Assembly (NCBI GenBank): GCA_023428365.1
Contig: JAEYYQ010000181.1
Location: forward strand, 1-9,638
Direction of reading: 5' to 3'
DNA: 9,638 nt
Source: Pseudomonadota bacterium
GTDB taxonomy: Bacteria; Pseudomonadota; Alphaproteobacteria; Rhizobiales; Hyphomicrobiaceae
This document shows positions 1 through 6,605 of this stretch, in pieces. Positions within the stretch are counted from its first letter, which is position 1. Every line of letters starts with the position of its first letter. Made by a program: the position numbers and the translations under genes. Below the pieces are notes generated by a model that saw only the letters and a program-made list of their open reading frames with translations, was not told the origin of the DNA and ran no database searches.

Positions 1-1686
1 TTTGCCTTGGCGTTGGCAGGCGCCGTTCTCGTGTCCGGTTTCGTTGCGCTCACCTTGACGCCGATGATGTGCTCGAAGCTGCTACGGCATCACGAGTCGC
101 CGGGCAGATTATCCAATGCGATCGAACGCCTGCTGTCCGGGCTTGAAGCAGGATACCGCAGGGCCGTGAACAGGGCGCTGGACGTGCGCTGGCTAGTTGT
201 CGGGCTGGGTGTCAGTGCGGCTGTGGTGAGCGGCATCCTATTCGTCAGTCTGAAGTCGGAGCTTGCGCCGGCCGAGGATCGCGGCGTTCTGCTGGTTCGC
301 GGAACCGGACCGGAAGGCGCAACGCTGGCATACACCAGCCGCTACAGTTCAGAAGTCGATGCAATCTATGCAACCATTCCGGAAGTCAACTCGCGGCTGG
401 TCATCAACGGGATGCCGGAGGTGTCGCGTTTTCTCGCCATCGGCCGCCTGTCCGACTGGAGCGAGCGGGAGCGCAAGCAGCAACAACTGACCGATATCAT
501 TCGCCCCGAAATCCGGGACATTGTCGGCGTGCAGGCTTTCGCATCCAGCCCCGCCGCCTTCGGCCAGCGCGGCGGGTCGCGGCCCGTTGAGTTCGTGATT
601 CAGAGTTCGGGAACCTACGAGCAGCTGCAGGACTATGCCGACAAGATGCTGGAGCGCATCCGCGAAAATCCCGGACTTGAAGGTGTCGATACGGATCTGA
701 AGCTCAACACGCCCGAATTTCGGATCGAGATCAACCGCGCCAAAGTGGCTGACCTCGGGCTCGATGTGGCCGTCGTGGGCCGCACGCTCGAAACGTTGCT
801 TGGCGGACGCCGCGTAACCCGCTTCGAGCAGGACGGCGAACAATACGATGTCTATGTGCAGCTCGCGGCGAGCGACAGGAACTCACCTGGAACGCTCTCG
901 ACGATTTTCGTGCGCGGTGCATCAGGTGCGATGGTCCAGCTTTCAAACATCGTAACCATCACCGAGGCGGTGGCGCCGAAGGAGCTCAAGCGATTCAACC
1001 AGCTCCGCTCGGTCATGATACAGGCGAACCTGGCTCCCGGCTATTCCCTTGGCGAGGCGTTGACGTTTCTTGAGCGGACGGCACGCGAGGTTCTTCCCGC
1101 CAGCGTCCAGACCGATTTGAGCGGCCAGAGCCGCGAATTCAAATCGGCCGGACAGAGTCTGGTGTTCGTATTCGTGTTGGCCCTCGGCTTCATCTATCTC
1201 GTGCTATCGGCGCAGTTCGAAAGCTTCCGCGATCCCATCATCATTCTGTTTGCGGTGCCACTCTCCATGGCCGGTGCGCTTGGAGCGCTGTATCTGACCG
1301 GGGGAACCCTGAACGTCTATTCGCAGATCGGTCTCGTGACGCTGGTCGGGCTGATCTCGAAGCACGGCATTATGATCGTCGATTTCGCAAATCAGCGGCA
1401 GGACGAGGGATTGGAGCCGCGTGCTGCAATTATCGAAGCGGCGGCATTGCGCCTGCGGCCGATCCTGATGACCACTGGCGCCATGGTGCTCGGTGCGGTT
1501 CCATTGGCGCTGGCAACTGGCGCTGGTGCAGAGAGCCGCCAGCAGATTGGCTGGGTTATTGCGGGCGGGATGTCGCGCGGAACCTTGCTGACGCTGTTTG
1601 TGGTTCCCGTAGCTTACTCGCTGATAGGGCGCAAAAAGACAGCGATGATCGAGGAAGGTTCGCACGCCGCCGTGCCGGCGGAATAA
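1..1686 (+). CDS. RND efflux transporter permease subunit (AcrB/MexB type), 5'-truncated
   Basis: The C-terminal 561 residues of an inner-membrane RND pump, which exports drugs or other toxic compounds by proton antiport with a periplasmic adaptor and an outer-membrane channel. The reading frame is open from the first base, so the start lies outside the window. The first residues (FALALAGAVLVSGFVALTLTP) match the TM6 end of AcrB-like proteins, so roughly half of a usual ~1030-residue protein is present. A periplasmic domain follows, then a C-terminal membrane bundle from about base 1140. The TM10 segment LVGLISKHGIMIVDFANQ (around 1340-1398) keeps the proton-relay lysine, equivalent to AcrB Lys940 (codon 1360-1362). 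The relay aspartates would lie upstream and cannot be checked. It ends with a short charged tail after the last helix. The family call is firm; the exported substrate cannot be predicted. The adaptor gene, if linked, must be upstream. Confidence 0.95.
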   Translation, partial: FALALAGAVLVSGFVALTLTPMMCSKLLRHHESPGRLSNAIERLLSGLEAGYRRAVNRALDVRWLVVGLGVSAAVVSGILFVSLKSELAPAEDRGVLLVRGTGPEGATLAYTSRYSSEVDAIYATIPEVNSRLVINGMPEVSRFLAIGRLSDWSERERKQQQLTDIIRPEIRDIVGVQAFASSPAAFGQRGGSRPVEFVIQSSGTYEQLQDYADKMLERIRENPGLEGVDTDLKLNTPEFRIEINRAKVADLGLDVAVVGRTLETLLGGRRVTRFEQDGEQYDVYVQLAASDRNSPGTLSTIFVRGASGAMVQLSNIVTITEAVAPKELKRFNQLRSVMIQANLAPGYSLGEALTFLERTAREVLPASVQTDLSGQSREFKSAGQSLVFVFVLALGFIYLVLSAQFESFRDPIIILFAVPLSMAGALGALYLTGGTLNVYSQIGLVTLVGLISKHGIMIVDFANQRQDEGLEPRAAIIEAAALRLRPILMTTGAMVLGAVPLALATGAGAESRQQIGWVIAGGMSRGTLLTLFVVPVAYSLIGRKKTAMIEEGSHAAVPAE

Positions 1687-1702
1687 ATGCGTGCATCGAG
1701 AG

Positions 1703-1740
1703 CTGGAGCGACAGTCAGCTGAAACCGCCGCTCCAGTTTT
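1703..1740 (+). terminator. Rho-independent terminator of the RND gene
   Basis: An 8-bp perfect stem (CTGGAGCG at 1703-1710 with CGCTCCAG at 1729-1736) is followed directly by TTTT at 1737-1740, 16 bases after the RND stop codon. The 18-base loop is long and contains the small palindrome CAGCTG. The U-tract lies only on the plus-strand side. It therefore most likely ends the RND transcript and only weakly, if at all, the opposing small gene that stops at 1747. Confidence 0.65.
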
Positions 1741-1746
1741 GAAATG

Positions 1747-2040
1747 TTAGCGCGCGGCAATGAGCTTGTTTTTGATCAAGCCCACCACGACCTGAACGAT
1801 CAGGCCGGTGATGCCACCGCCGACGAGCTGACCAGCCAGCACTCCGATATCCATTCCACCCGCACCGCTGCCAAGCGATCCGAGAAGAGCGGTCAACAGG
1901 GCGTTTCCGCCCAGCCCACCAATACCGCCGGCAATGATGTTGCCGAGGCTGCCGAGATCCGAATCCTTGATGACCTTTCCACCTGCAGTGCCACCAAGGG
2001 CACCGCCGATGACTTGCGCGAGTATGGCTGACAAATCCAT
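1747..2040 (-). CDS. Small glycine-rich hydrophobic protein with three internal repeats (unknown function)
   Basis: A 97-residue protein containing 26 glycines and almost no aromatic residues. I cannot assign a function. Alanine/glycine/leucine/isoleucine stretches rich in GG and GxxxG steps suggest tightly packed membrane-inserted or membrane-associated helices. Three ungapped 16-residue units begin at Asp2, Asp28 and Asp64; each starts D-L/I and carries Gly-Gly at unit positions 11-12. The C-terminus is basic (LIKNKLIAAR), which would favour a cytoplasmic tail. The start is supported by AGGAGA (2046-2051) five bases ahead of ATG and a promoter-like sequence further upstream. From memory, similar short Gly-rich hypothetical proteins are common in Bradyrhizobium and relatives, sometimes with unconvincing enzyme names; I could not search. 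Its neighbours give no functional clue. An opposite-strand frame over the same bases lacks these signals. Confidence 0.75.
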   Translation of the reverse strand: MDLSAILAQVIGGALGGTAGGKVIKDSDLGSLGNIIAGGIGGLGGNALLTALLGSLGSGAGGMDIGVLAGQLVGGGITGLIVQVVVGLIKNKLIAAR

Positions 2041-2045
2041 GAGGT

Positions 2046-2051
2046 TCTCCT
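2046..2051 (-). promoter_or_regulatory. Shine-Dalgarno site of the glycine-rich protein gene
   Basis: The minus strand reads AGGAGA, five bases before the ATG at 2040. It is a strong match to the anti-SD sequence and the main reason to take this strand as the coding one. Confidence 0.75.
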
Positions 2052-2071
2052 GTTAGGCCGAATACGCGAAT

Positions 2072-2085
2072 CAACCTACAGGTTG
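2072..2085. promoter_or_regulatory. Inverted repeat, possible operator at the predicted transcription start
   Basis: CAACCT-AC-AGGTTG is a perfect 6-bp inverted repeat with a 2-base centre. It lies just downstream of the CATAAT box of the minus-strand small gene and covers its expected start point, where a bound repressor would block transcription. It could also form a small hairpin at the 5' end of the leader. No regulator can be assigned; the divergently encoded RpiR protein is a neighbour worth considering. Confidence 0.3.
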
Positions 2086-2087
2086 CT

Positions 2088-2116
2088 ATTATGTCGCACC
2101 CGCCGGCTTTTCTAAA
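2088..2116 (-). promoter_or_regulatory. Candidate sigma-70-type promoter for the glycine-rich protein gene
   Basis: On the minus strand, TTTAGA (2111-2116, 4 of 6 matches to TTGACA) is followed after exactly 17 bases by CATAAT (2088-2093, 5 of 6 matches to TATAAT). Transcription would begin near 2080, giving a leader of about 40 bases. An inverted repeat overlaps the expected start point. This is prediction by pattern only. Confidence 0.45.
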
Positions 2117-2242
2117 GCACGCAAGTGCGCATCGCGTTGCAAGGCAACTGGACGGATGGTTTACGCCGTCATACGCGCGCGCTCGCAATGCCAACGACGT
2201 TTCTCTAGCATGGCGAGATAGAAAGGGCGGGATGTCGACGGG

Positions 2243-3160
2243 ATGACGGACAAGCAAAGCAGCGCTGCGGATGTCGAGGAAATTGAGGCGCTAATCGGCC
2301 AGCGGTTCAACAGCCTTAGCCCGCGACAGCAACAGGCGGCTCGATATATCGTCGATAATCCAGAGGAAATCGCCCTGCGCTCGATGCGTGCGGTTGCGGG
2401 GCGAGCCGGTGTTGATCCGTCGACCATGGTGCGACTGGCCCAGGATCTGGGATTTTCCGGTTACGATGACATGCGCGAATGTTATCGCCGGAAGCTGATG
2501 GTCGGTGCCGGGACGTGGTCGGGACGGCTGCAGAAAATTCGCAGCCGGAAGGATGCGAATGCGGCGACGCCGGTGACTGAGATTATCGAGCAAGGCCAGC
2601 GCAATCTGGAAAAGACCTTCTCGGCGGAAACGATTGCCGCCTTGGAGAGTGCAAAGCAGCTTCTCAGCCAGTCCCGGCAATTCTACGTCGTCGGTTTGCG
2701 AAGCATGTTTCCTGCTGCGTTCTATCTCCACTACGCGTGTCAGATGGTGAATACGAAATCCGTGCTTCTGACAGGGACCGGCGGGACCTTTGCCGACAGC
2801 TTGCGCTATGCCGCGCGTGACGATGTCGTGTTGGCGTTCAGTTGCCGACCTTATGCCAGCGATGCGGTGCGCACCGTCGAGTTCATGAAACGGCTCGGTG
2901 GCAAGGCGATCGCGATCACGGACAGCAAGGTGTCGCCGATCGCGAAGCTCTCCGACGTGGTCGTGATCGCTTCCAATGCATCGACGTCGCTGCTGCCGAC
3001 TGTGATCCCATTCATGGCTATTGCAGAAGCGCTCGCGGCGATGTTCGTGGAGGCGACGGGTGAGAGGGCGAACGAACAAATTGGGCGCAGCGAGGAGCAA
3101 CTCCTGCAATTCCGTGCCTATCAGGAAGACCTGCCGCGACGCCGACCCGGCTCACGTTGA
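2243..3160 (+). CDS. MurR/RpiR family transcriptional regulator (HTH + SIS domains)
   Basis: A 305-residue cytoplasmic DNA-binding protein, the usual length for the family. The N-terminal HTH domain (about residues 11-87) shows the typical LSPRQQQAARYIVDNPEEIA segment followed by the recognition region VAGRAGVDPSTMVRLAQDLGFSGY. The C-terminal SIS fold (about 136-275) has FYVVGLRSMF, VVLAFSCRPYASDAV and KAIAITDSKVSPIAKLSDVVV, matching sugar-isomerase domains that usually bind phosphorylated sugars or other anionic effectors. ATG at 2243 is the only possible start, because an in-frame stop lies at 2219-2221; the ribosome binding site is weak (GACGGG). It is divergent from the glycine-rich gene and convergent with the aminotransferase. 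I infer that it controls the aminotransferase/transporter locus, since RpiR regulators usually sit beside their targets. The effector is unknown. The family call is secure, the target is not. Confidence 0.93.
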   Translation: MTDKQSSAADVEEIEALIGQRFNSLSPRQQQAARYIVDNPEEIALRSMRAVAGRAGVDPSTMVRLAQDLGFSGYDDMRECYRRKLMVGAGTWSGRLQKIRSRKDANAATPVTEIIEQGQRNLEKTFSAETIAALESAKQLLSQSRQFYVVGLRSMFPAAFYLHYACQMVNTKSVLLTGTGGTFADSLRYAARDDVVLAFSCRPYASDAVRTVEFMKRLGGKAIAITDSKVSPIAKLSDVVVIASNASTSLLPTVIPFMAIAEALAAMFVEATGERANEQIGRSEEQLLQFRAYQEDLPRRRPGSR

Positions 3161-3166
3161 CATGCG

Positions 3167-4522
3167 TTATGCCGCCGGCGCCGTGCGAATGGCTTCATCG
3201 ACGGCATCGCCGAGTTTGTCGACGATCTCCGAGATGTGATCCGACGTAACGATGAATGGTGGCGCGACCATCACGTGATCGCCCAACACGCCATCGGCGG
3301 CGCCCTGGGTCGGATAACACAGCAAGCCCTTATCGAGCGCGATACTCTTGAGGCGCGTCGCAATTCTCGCTGCGGCGGGGAAGGGCGCTTTGGTGCCGCG
3401 ATCCTTCACGATCTCAAGCGCCATAAATAGACCCCTGCCACGAATGTTGCCAATGTGCCGGTGATTGCCGAAGCGATCCTCGAGCGCTGCACGCAGCTCA
3501 TCTCCACGTTCGCGCACGGCAGCGAGTAGATTGTCTTCGCGGATTGTCTTTTGCACCGCGAGAGCCGCAGCGCAGGCAGTTAGGTGGGCATTGTACGTAT
3601 GGCCATGCTGGAACGCGCCGCTGCCCCCGATGATCGTATCAAAAATGTGGTTTGTCGCGAGAACAGCGCCAATCGGCTGGTATCCGGCGCCAAGCCCCTT
3701 GGCGATTGTCATGATATCGGGTGCAATGCCTTCTTGCTCGAAGGCGTGAAGCGTTCCCGTCCGGCCCATTCCGCACATGACTTCATCAAGGATGAGCAGG
3801 ATGCCGTAACGGTCGCAAATTTCCCGGATGCGTTTGAAATATCCGGAAACCGGCGTGGCGCATCCGAGGGTGGCGCCCGAAACGGTTTCCGCAATGAAAC
3901 ACATGACGTTTTCAGGACCGGCCTGTTCGATTGCGACTTTGAGCTCATTTGCGACCCGCAGGCCATAGGAATCCTCGGTCTCACCATCGAGCCTGTCACG
4001 ATAAGTGTAGCAGGGGGAGATGTGGGTGACGGGATTTAAAAGCGGTTCGTAGGTCTTGCGGCGGAGCATGTTGCCGCCCGCAGCGAGCGCACCCAGCGTA
4101 TTGCCGTGATAGCTCTGGCGGCGTGCAATGATCCGCGCGCGTTTGGTTTCGCCGCGTTCCACAAAATACTGACGCGCGAGTTTTATTGCTGCTTCCACAG
4201 CCTCCGATCCGCCCGCTGTAAAATAAACCCGGCCGAGATCTCCTGGTGCGTTTTCAGTCAGAATATTTGCGAGTTCCTCGATCGGTTCGGCCGAAAAAAA
4301 ACTCGTGTGAACGAATGGAAGCTGACGAATTTGCGCTTCGATTGCAGCAATGACGCGTGGATGACTGTGCCCGAGACAGCTCACGGCAGCGCCGCCTGAG
4401 GCATCCATAAAACGATTGCCGTCGCTGTCGATGATGTAGGGACCGTCACCAGATACGGCGGTGCGCAGTGGCGTTTTTGGAAATCGGTGAAGAACGTGGG
4501 CCGAGTGAATCCCCTCAGGCAT
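3167..4522 (-). CDS. Class III (omega) pyridoxal-phosphate aminotransferase
   Basis: A 451-residue fold-type I PLP enzyme, full length for class III aminotransferases, which move a terminal amino group (or alpha-amine of some substrates) to pyruvate or a 2-oxo acid. Visible landmarks: substrate/cofactor loop GGSEA (104-108), YHG (138-140) stacking and phosphate region, PLP-pyridine Asp246 in ILDEVMCGMGRTG, Schiff-base Lys275 in TIAKGLGAGYQPIGAV, and the HGHTYNAH segment with phosphate-binding Thr309. GGAG, read on the minus strand, lies 7 bases ahead of the ATG. It is transcribed away from the SDR/ABC block, sharing a 154-base divergent region with it, and its stop is 6 bases from that of the RpiR gene. 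Likely role: deamination of the imported compound. Substrate class (omega-amino acid, diamine, amino alcohol) cannot be fixed from sequence; a biosynthetic BioA-like role is unlikely given the context. Confidence 0.92.
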   Translation of the reverse strand: MPEGIHSAHVLHRFPKTPLRTAVSGDGPYIIDSDGNRFMDASGGAAVSCLGHSHPRVIAAIEAQIRQLPFVHTSFFSAEPIEELANILTENAPGDLGRVYFTAGGSEAVEAAIKLARQYFVERGETKRARIIARRQSYHGNTLGALAAGGNMLRRKTYEPLLNPVTHISPCYTYRDRLDGETEDSYGLRVANELKVAIEQAGPENVMCFIAETVSGATLGCATPVSGYFKRIREICDRYGILLILDEVMCGMGRTGTLHAFEQEGIAPDIMTIAKGLGAGYQPIGAVLATNHIFDTIIGGSGAFQHGHTYNAHLTACAAALAVQKTIREDNLLAAVRERGDELRAALEDRFGNHRHIGNIRGRGLFMALEIVKDRGTKAPFPAAARIATRLKSIALDKGLLCYPTQGAADGVLGDHVMVAPPFIVTSDHISEIVDKLGDAVDEAIRTAPAA

Positions 4523-4582
4523 TGCGCCGCTCCATTTTCCGCTTTGTCAGCCCGCTGCGAACCATTCCAACATTCAAATACG

Positions 4583-4597
4583 CATCCGCAACGGATG
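4583..4597. promoter_or_regulatory. Inverted repeat in the aminotransferase/SDR divergent region, possible operator
   Basis: CATCCG-CAA-CGGATG is a perfect 6-bp inverted repeat with a 3-base centre, placed near the middle of the 154-base region (4523-4676) separating the two divergent genes. From there a dimeric regulator could act on both. A TTGACA hexamer follows at 4607-4612 but I find no good -10 box at the right distance, so I do not call a promoter. The rest of this region shows nothing else I can support. Confidence 0.3.
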
Positions 4598-4663
4598 ATG
4601 CAGATATTGACAGACAAAACCACTTGTTGCAACCTCATGGAGATTGCAGTGCTCAACCGTACT

Positions 4664-4670
4664 GAGGTGG
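4664..4670 (+). promoter_or_regulatory. Shine-Dalgarno site fixing the first SDR start
   Basis: GAGGTGG sits six bases before the ATG at 4677. It decides between this ATG and an in-frame TTG at 4644 that has no such site; starting at 4677 also puts the first beta-strand (VVVVTG) at the position usual for SDR proteins. Confidence 0.7.
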
Positions 4671-4676
4671 CTGGTC

Positions 4677-5423
4677 ATGGCTGGTGAATTTGCCGATCAA
4701 GTCGTTGTCGTCACGGGTGCGGCTCAAGGGTTGGGCTTTGCCATCGCTCACCGGTTCGTCGACGCCGGCGCAACGGTTTTCATCACCGATATCCAAGTCG
4801 ATAAATTATCGAACGCGGCGGATTCGCTTCGCGCACTCGGTGGCAACGTGTTTCCCTACGCCGTCGATGGCGCGGACCCAGAGGCGCTTAAGGGCCTCAA
4901 ATCGGAGATAGAGCGCCGCACGGATGGCCGTCTCGATGCGCTGGTCAACAATGCTGGCGGTTGGCGTTATGCAACGGCTTCCGAGGTCACGCCTGCTGAC
5001 TGGGCCTGGACATTCCGCGTAAATGTCGAAACGGCATTCTTTACAACGCAGGCGCTGATGGACTTGATGATTGCGCGCCGCTATGGCCGGATCGTCAATG
5101 TTGCATCATCGGATGCCTACCGGCCGAAAGTAAAACTTCCGCACTATGCGGCGGCCAAGGCTGCGGTCGTGGCGTTGACGAAGTCCCTGGCCGAAGAACT
5201 CGCCCCGCATGAGGTTCTGGTCAATGGCGTCAGCCCCGGAGCGATGCTGACAGAAACGGCCAAGGGGCAGAGCTGGCTTCCGGAGCGTCTCAAGCAAATT
5301 CCTGTCGGCCGTGCTGCCGAGCCGGAAGAAATGGCCGATCTCATCCTCTTCCTGGCTTCCCCAAAAAACCGCTTCTTGGTTGGCGAAACCGTCGTCGCCA
5401 ACGGGGGCTTGCTCATGGTGTAG
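4677..5423 (+). CDS. Short-chain dehydrogenase/reductase (classical SDR), first copy
   Basis: A 248-residue classical SDR, standard length, expected to oxidise an alcohol or reduce a ketone in the cytoplasm. The Rossmann glycine motif is TGAAQGLG (13-20); Asp38 closes beta-2 (VFITD) and by family rule favours NAD(H) over NADP(H). NNAG is at 91-94, and the catalytic tetrad reads Asn116, Ser144 or Ser145 (VNVASSDAY), Tyr157 and Lys161 in YAAAK. The PG motif (SPGAMLTET) follows at about 186-194. The C-terminus is short (VVANGGLLMV). It is the first gene of the plus-strand block, divergent from the aminotransferase and 58 bases upstream of the solute-binding protein gene, suggesting one operon and a role in processing the transported solute. 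The specific substrate is unknown. Confidence 0.92.
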   Translation: MAGEFADQVVVVTGAAQGLGFAIAHRFVDAGATVFITDIQVDKLSNAADSLRALGGNVFPYAVDGADPEALKGLKSEIERRTDGRLDALVNNAGGWRYATASEVTPADWAWTFRVNVETAFFTTQALMDLMIARRYGRIVNVASSDAYRPKVKLPHYAAAKAAVVALTKSLAEELAPHEVLVNGVSPGAMLTETAKGQSWLPERLKQIPVGRAAEPEEMADLILFLASPKNRFLVGETVVANGGLLMV

Positions 5424-5428
5424 TATTG

Positions 5429-5450
5429 CGCCGTTATAAAAAGAACGGCG
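5429..5450 (+). other. Hairpin between SDR and solute-binding protein genes
   Basis: A 7-bp perfect stem (CGCCGTT at 5429-5435 with AACGGCG at 5444-5450) closes an 8-base A-rich loop, 5 bases after the SDR stop codon. No U-tract follows, so it is not a standard terminator. It could protect the 3' end or mark a processing point ahead of the strongly translated binding-protein message. Confidence 0.45.
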
Positions 5451-5481
5451 GTCATCGTTGCGTTAAAAGGGAGATACGCAG

Positions 5482-6546
5482 ATGTCGAAAGAAGACTTCC
5501 CCGTTTCGAAATCGATTACCCGGCGCACAGCACTAGCCTCCATTGGTGCGACCGCGACATTGTCGTTAGCCGCGCCGTCGATCCTTCGCGCTCAGTCAAA
5601 GCCGTCTCAGCTCGTGATGGCGACCGGCGGCGGCAAGCTCGACGACGCCTACAAGGCCTCGATCTTCAAGGCCTATACGGAAAAAACCGGCATTCCGATC
5701 GTCACCACCGCCAATCCCGCCGCCAAGCTGAAAGCGATGGTGGAGCAGAAAGCCGTCGAGTGGGATCTGATGCAGGGCCCGGCCGAGGCGTTCGTCGTCC
5801 ATGGCCGCAACGGTCTGTTCGAGGAACTCGACTACAGCGTCATCAGCAAAGCGAACCTGATGGATGGCGTGACTTATCCGACCTTCCTGCTGACCGATTT
5901 CGCAGCCTATCACATCGCCTGGAATACGAAGAACGTGAAGCCGGAAAATGCGCCAAAGGATTGGGCGCAAGTGTGGGCCTACAACGGCCGCATCGGGTTA
6001 TGGAAGCAGCCCTACCAGACCCTGGAAGTCGCGCTGTTGGCAGATGGCGTCGCGCTCGACAAGCTGTATCCGCTGGATATGGATCGGGCTTTCAAAAGCC
6101 TCGAGAAAATTAAGAGCAAAATCTTCTGGTGGGAACGCGGCGCTCAGGGCGGCCAGGTTTTCGTTGACGGCGAGGTTGACGTTGGCGCGATCTGGAATGG
6201 CCGTGTGCACGACCCGAAAGTGAACGGTGCACCTGTCGATTTCCACTTCAATCAAGCCATTTTCGTCAGCGATGCTTGGGCGATTCCGAAGGGCGCCAAG
6301 AATAAGAAAGAGGCGATGGAGATGATCGCGCTTTATCTGACGCCCCCCATCCAGGCGGAGTATTCAAAGGTCATTCCCTACGGCCCCGTCAATCATGAGG
6401 CATTGAAGTTGCTCGATGCCAAAACACTGTCCGGTCTGCCGTCGTCCGACGAGAATTTCCGTAAAGGCCGCATGCTCGATCTGGAGTTCTGGGCAGATAG
6501 TGGTCCAAAGGCGGTTGAGCAGTTCAATAAGTGGATCCTCGGATAG
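5482..6546 (+). CDS. ABC transporter periplasmic solute-binding protein, PotD/PotF-like, Tat signal
   Basis: A 354-residue periplasmic receptor that captures the solute and presents it to the permease pair. The N-terminus is a twin-arginine-type signal (SITRRTALASIG, Arg14-Arg15, then a hydrophobic stretch to about 31), with likely cleavage after Ala37 (ILRA-QS). The mature part follows the spermidine/putrescine-binding pattern: EWDLM (93-97), FWWERGAQ (215-222), VDGEVDVGAIWNGRVHD (228-244), VSDAWAIPKGAKN (262-274) and YGPVN (300-304). By a remembered alignment with E. coli PotF, Trp238 and Asp264 match ligand residues Trp244 and Asp278, while Arg241 replaces Asp247. That argues for one amine contact plus an anion contact, so a diamine is less likely. 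AGGGAG lies 8 bases before ATG. Hairpins flank the gene on both sides. The family is firm; the ligand is inferred only. Confidence 0.92.
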   Translation: MSKEDFPVSKSITRRTALASIGATATLSLAAPSILRAQSKPSQLVMATGGGKLDDAYKASIFKAYTEKTGIPIVTTANPAAKLKAMVEQKAVEWDLMQGPAEAFVVHGRNGLFEELDYSVISKANLMDGVTYPTFLLTDFAAYHIAWNTKNVKPENAPKDWAQVWAYNGRIGLWKQPYQTLEVALLADGVALDKLYPLDMDRAFKSLEKIKSKIFWWERGAQGGQVFVDGEVDVGAIWNGRVHDPKVNGAPVDFHFNQAIFVSDAWAIPKGAKNKKEAMEMIALYLTPPIQAEYSKVIPYGPVNHEALKLLDAKTLSGLPSSDENFRKGRMLDLEFWADSGPKAVEQFNKWILG

Positions 6547-6559
6547 GTTTCTGTCCGAT

Positions 6560-6590
6560 GGAAGCCGCCTGCTATAGCGGCTTCCGTTTT
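6560..6590 (+). terminator. Terminator-like intercistronic hairpin after the solute-binding protein gene
   Basis: A 9-bp perfect GC-rich stem (GGAAGCCGC at 6560-6568 with GCGGCTTCC at 6577-6585) with an 8-base loop is followed by G then TTTT (6587-6590). It sits 13 bases after the binding-protein stop and before the first permease gene on the same strand. Because the downstream genes clearly belong to the same importer, I read it as a partial terminator or 3'-end stabiliser that leaves more binding-protein mRNA than permease mRNA, a known arrangement in ABC import operons such as mal. Confidence 0.6.
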
Positions 6591-6591
6591 A

Positions 6592-6605
6592 CTGCGAAAA
6601 CGCAG
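6592..6605 (+). promoter_or_regulatory. Small hairpin reaching into the permease ribosome binding site
   Basis: CTGCG-AAAA-CGCAG forms a 5-bp stem with a 4-base loop. Its last two bases are the first two of the AGGGAG Shine-Dalgarno site (6604-6609) used for the ATG at 6619, so folding could reduce translation of the first permease. The short stem makes the effect uncertain. Confidence 0.3.

Noticed and set aside
1744..2031. A 95-codon plus-strand frame over the glycine-rich gene.
   Set aside because: It has no ribosome binding site and lies behind the RND terminator, while the minus strand has a strong SD, a promoter-like sequence and repeat-structured protein.
2291..3109. A 272-codon open frame antisense to the RpiR gene.
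   Set aside because: Composition is that of a shadow frame, and the plus strand encodes a clear HTH-SIS protein over the same bases.
4607..4635. A TTGACA hexamer that might be a -35 box for the SDR/importer block.
   Set aside because: No acceptable -10 hexamer is found 16-18 bases downstream, so I do not call a promoter here.
4644..4676. A TTG start giving the first SDR 11 extra residues.
   Set aside because: No Shine-Dalgarno site precedes it, whereas GAGGTGG precedes the ATG at 4677, and the SDR fold normally begins near that residue.
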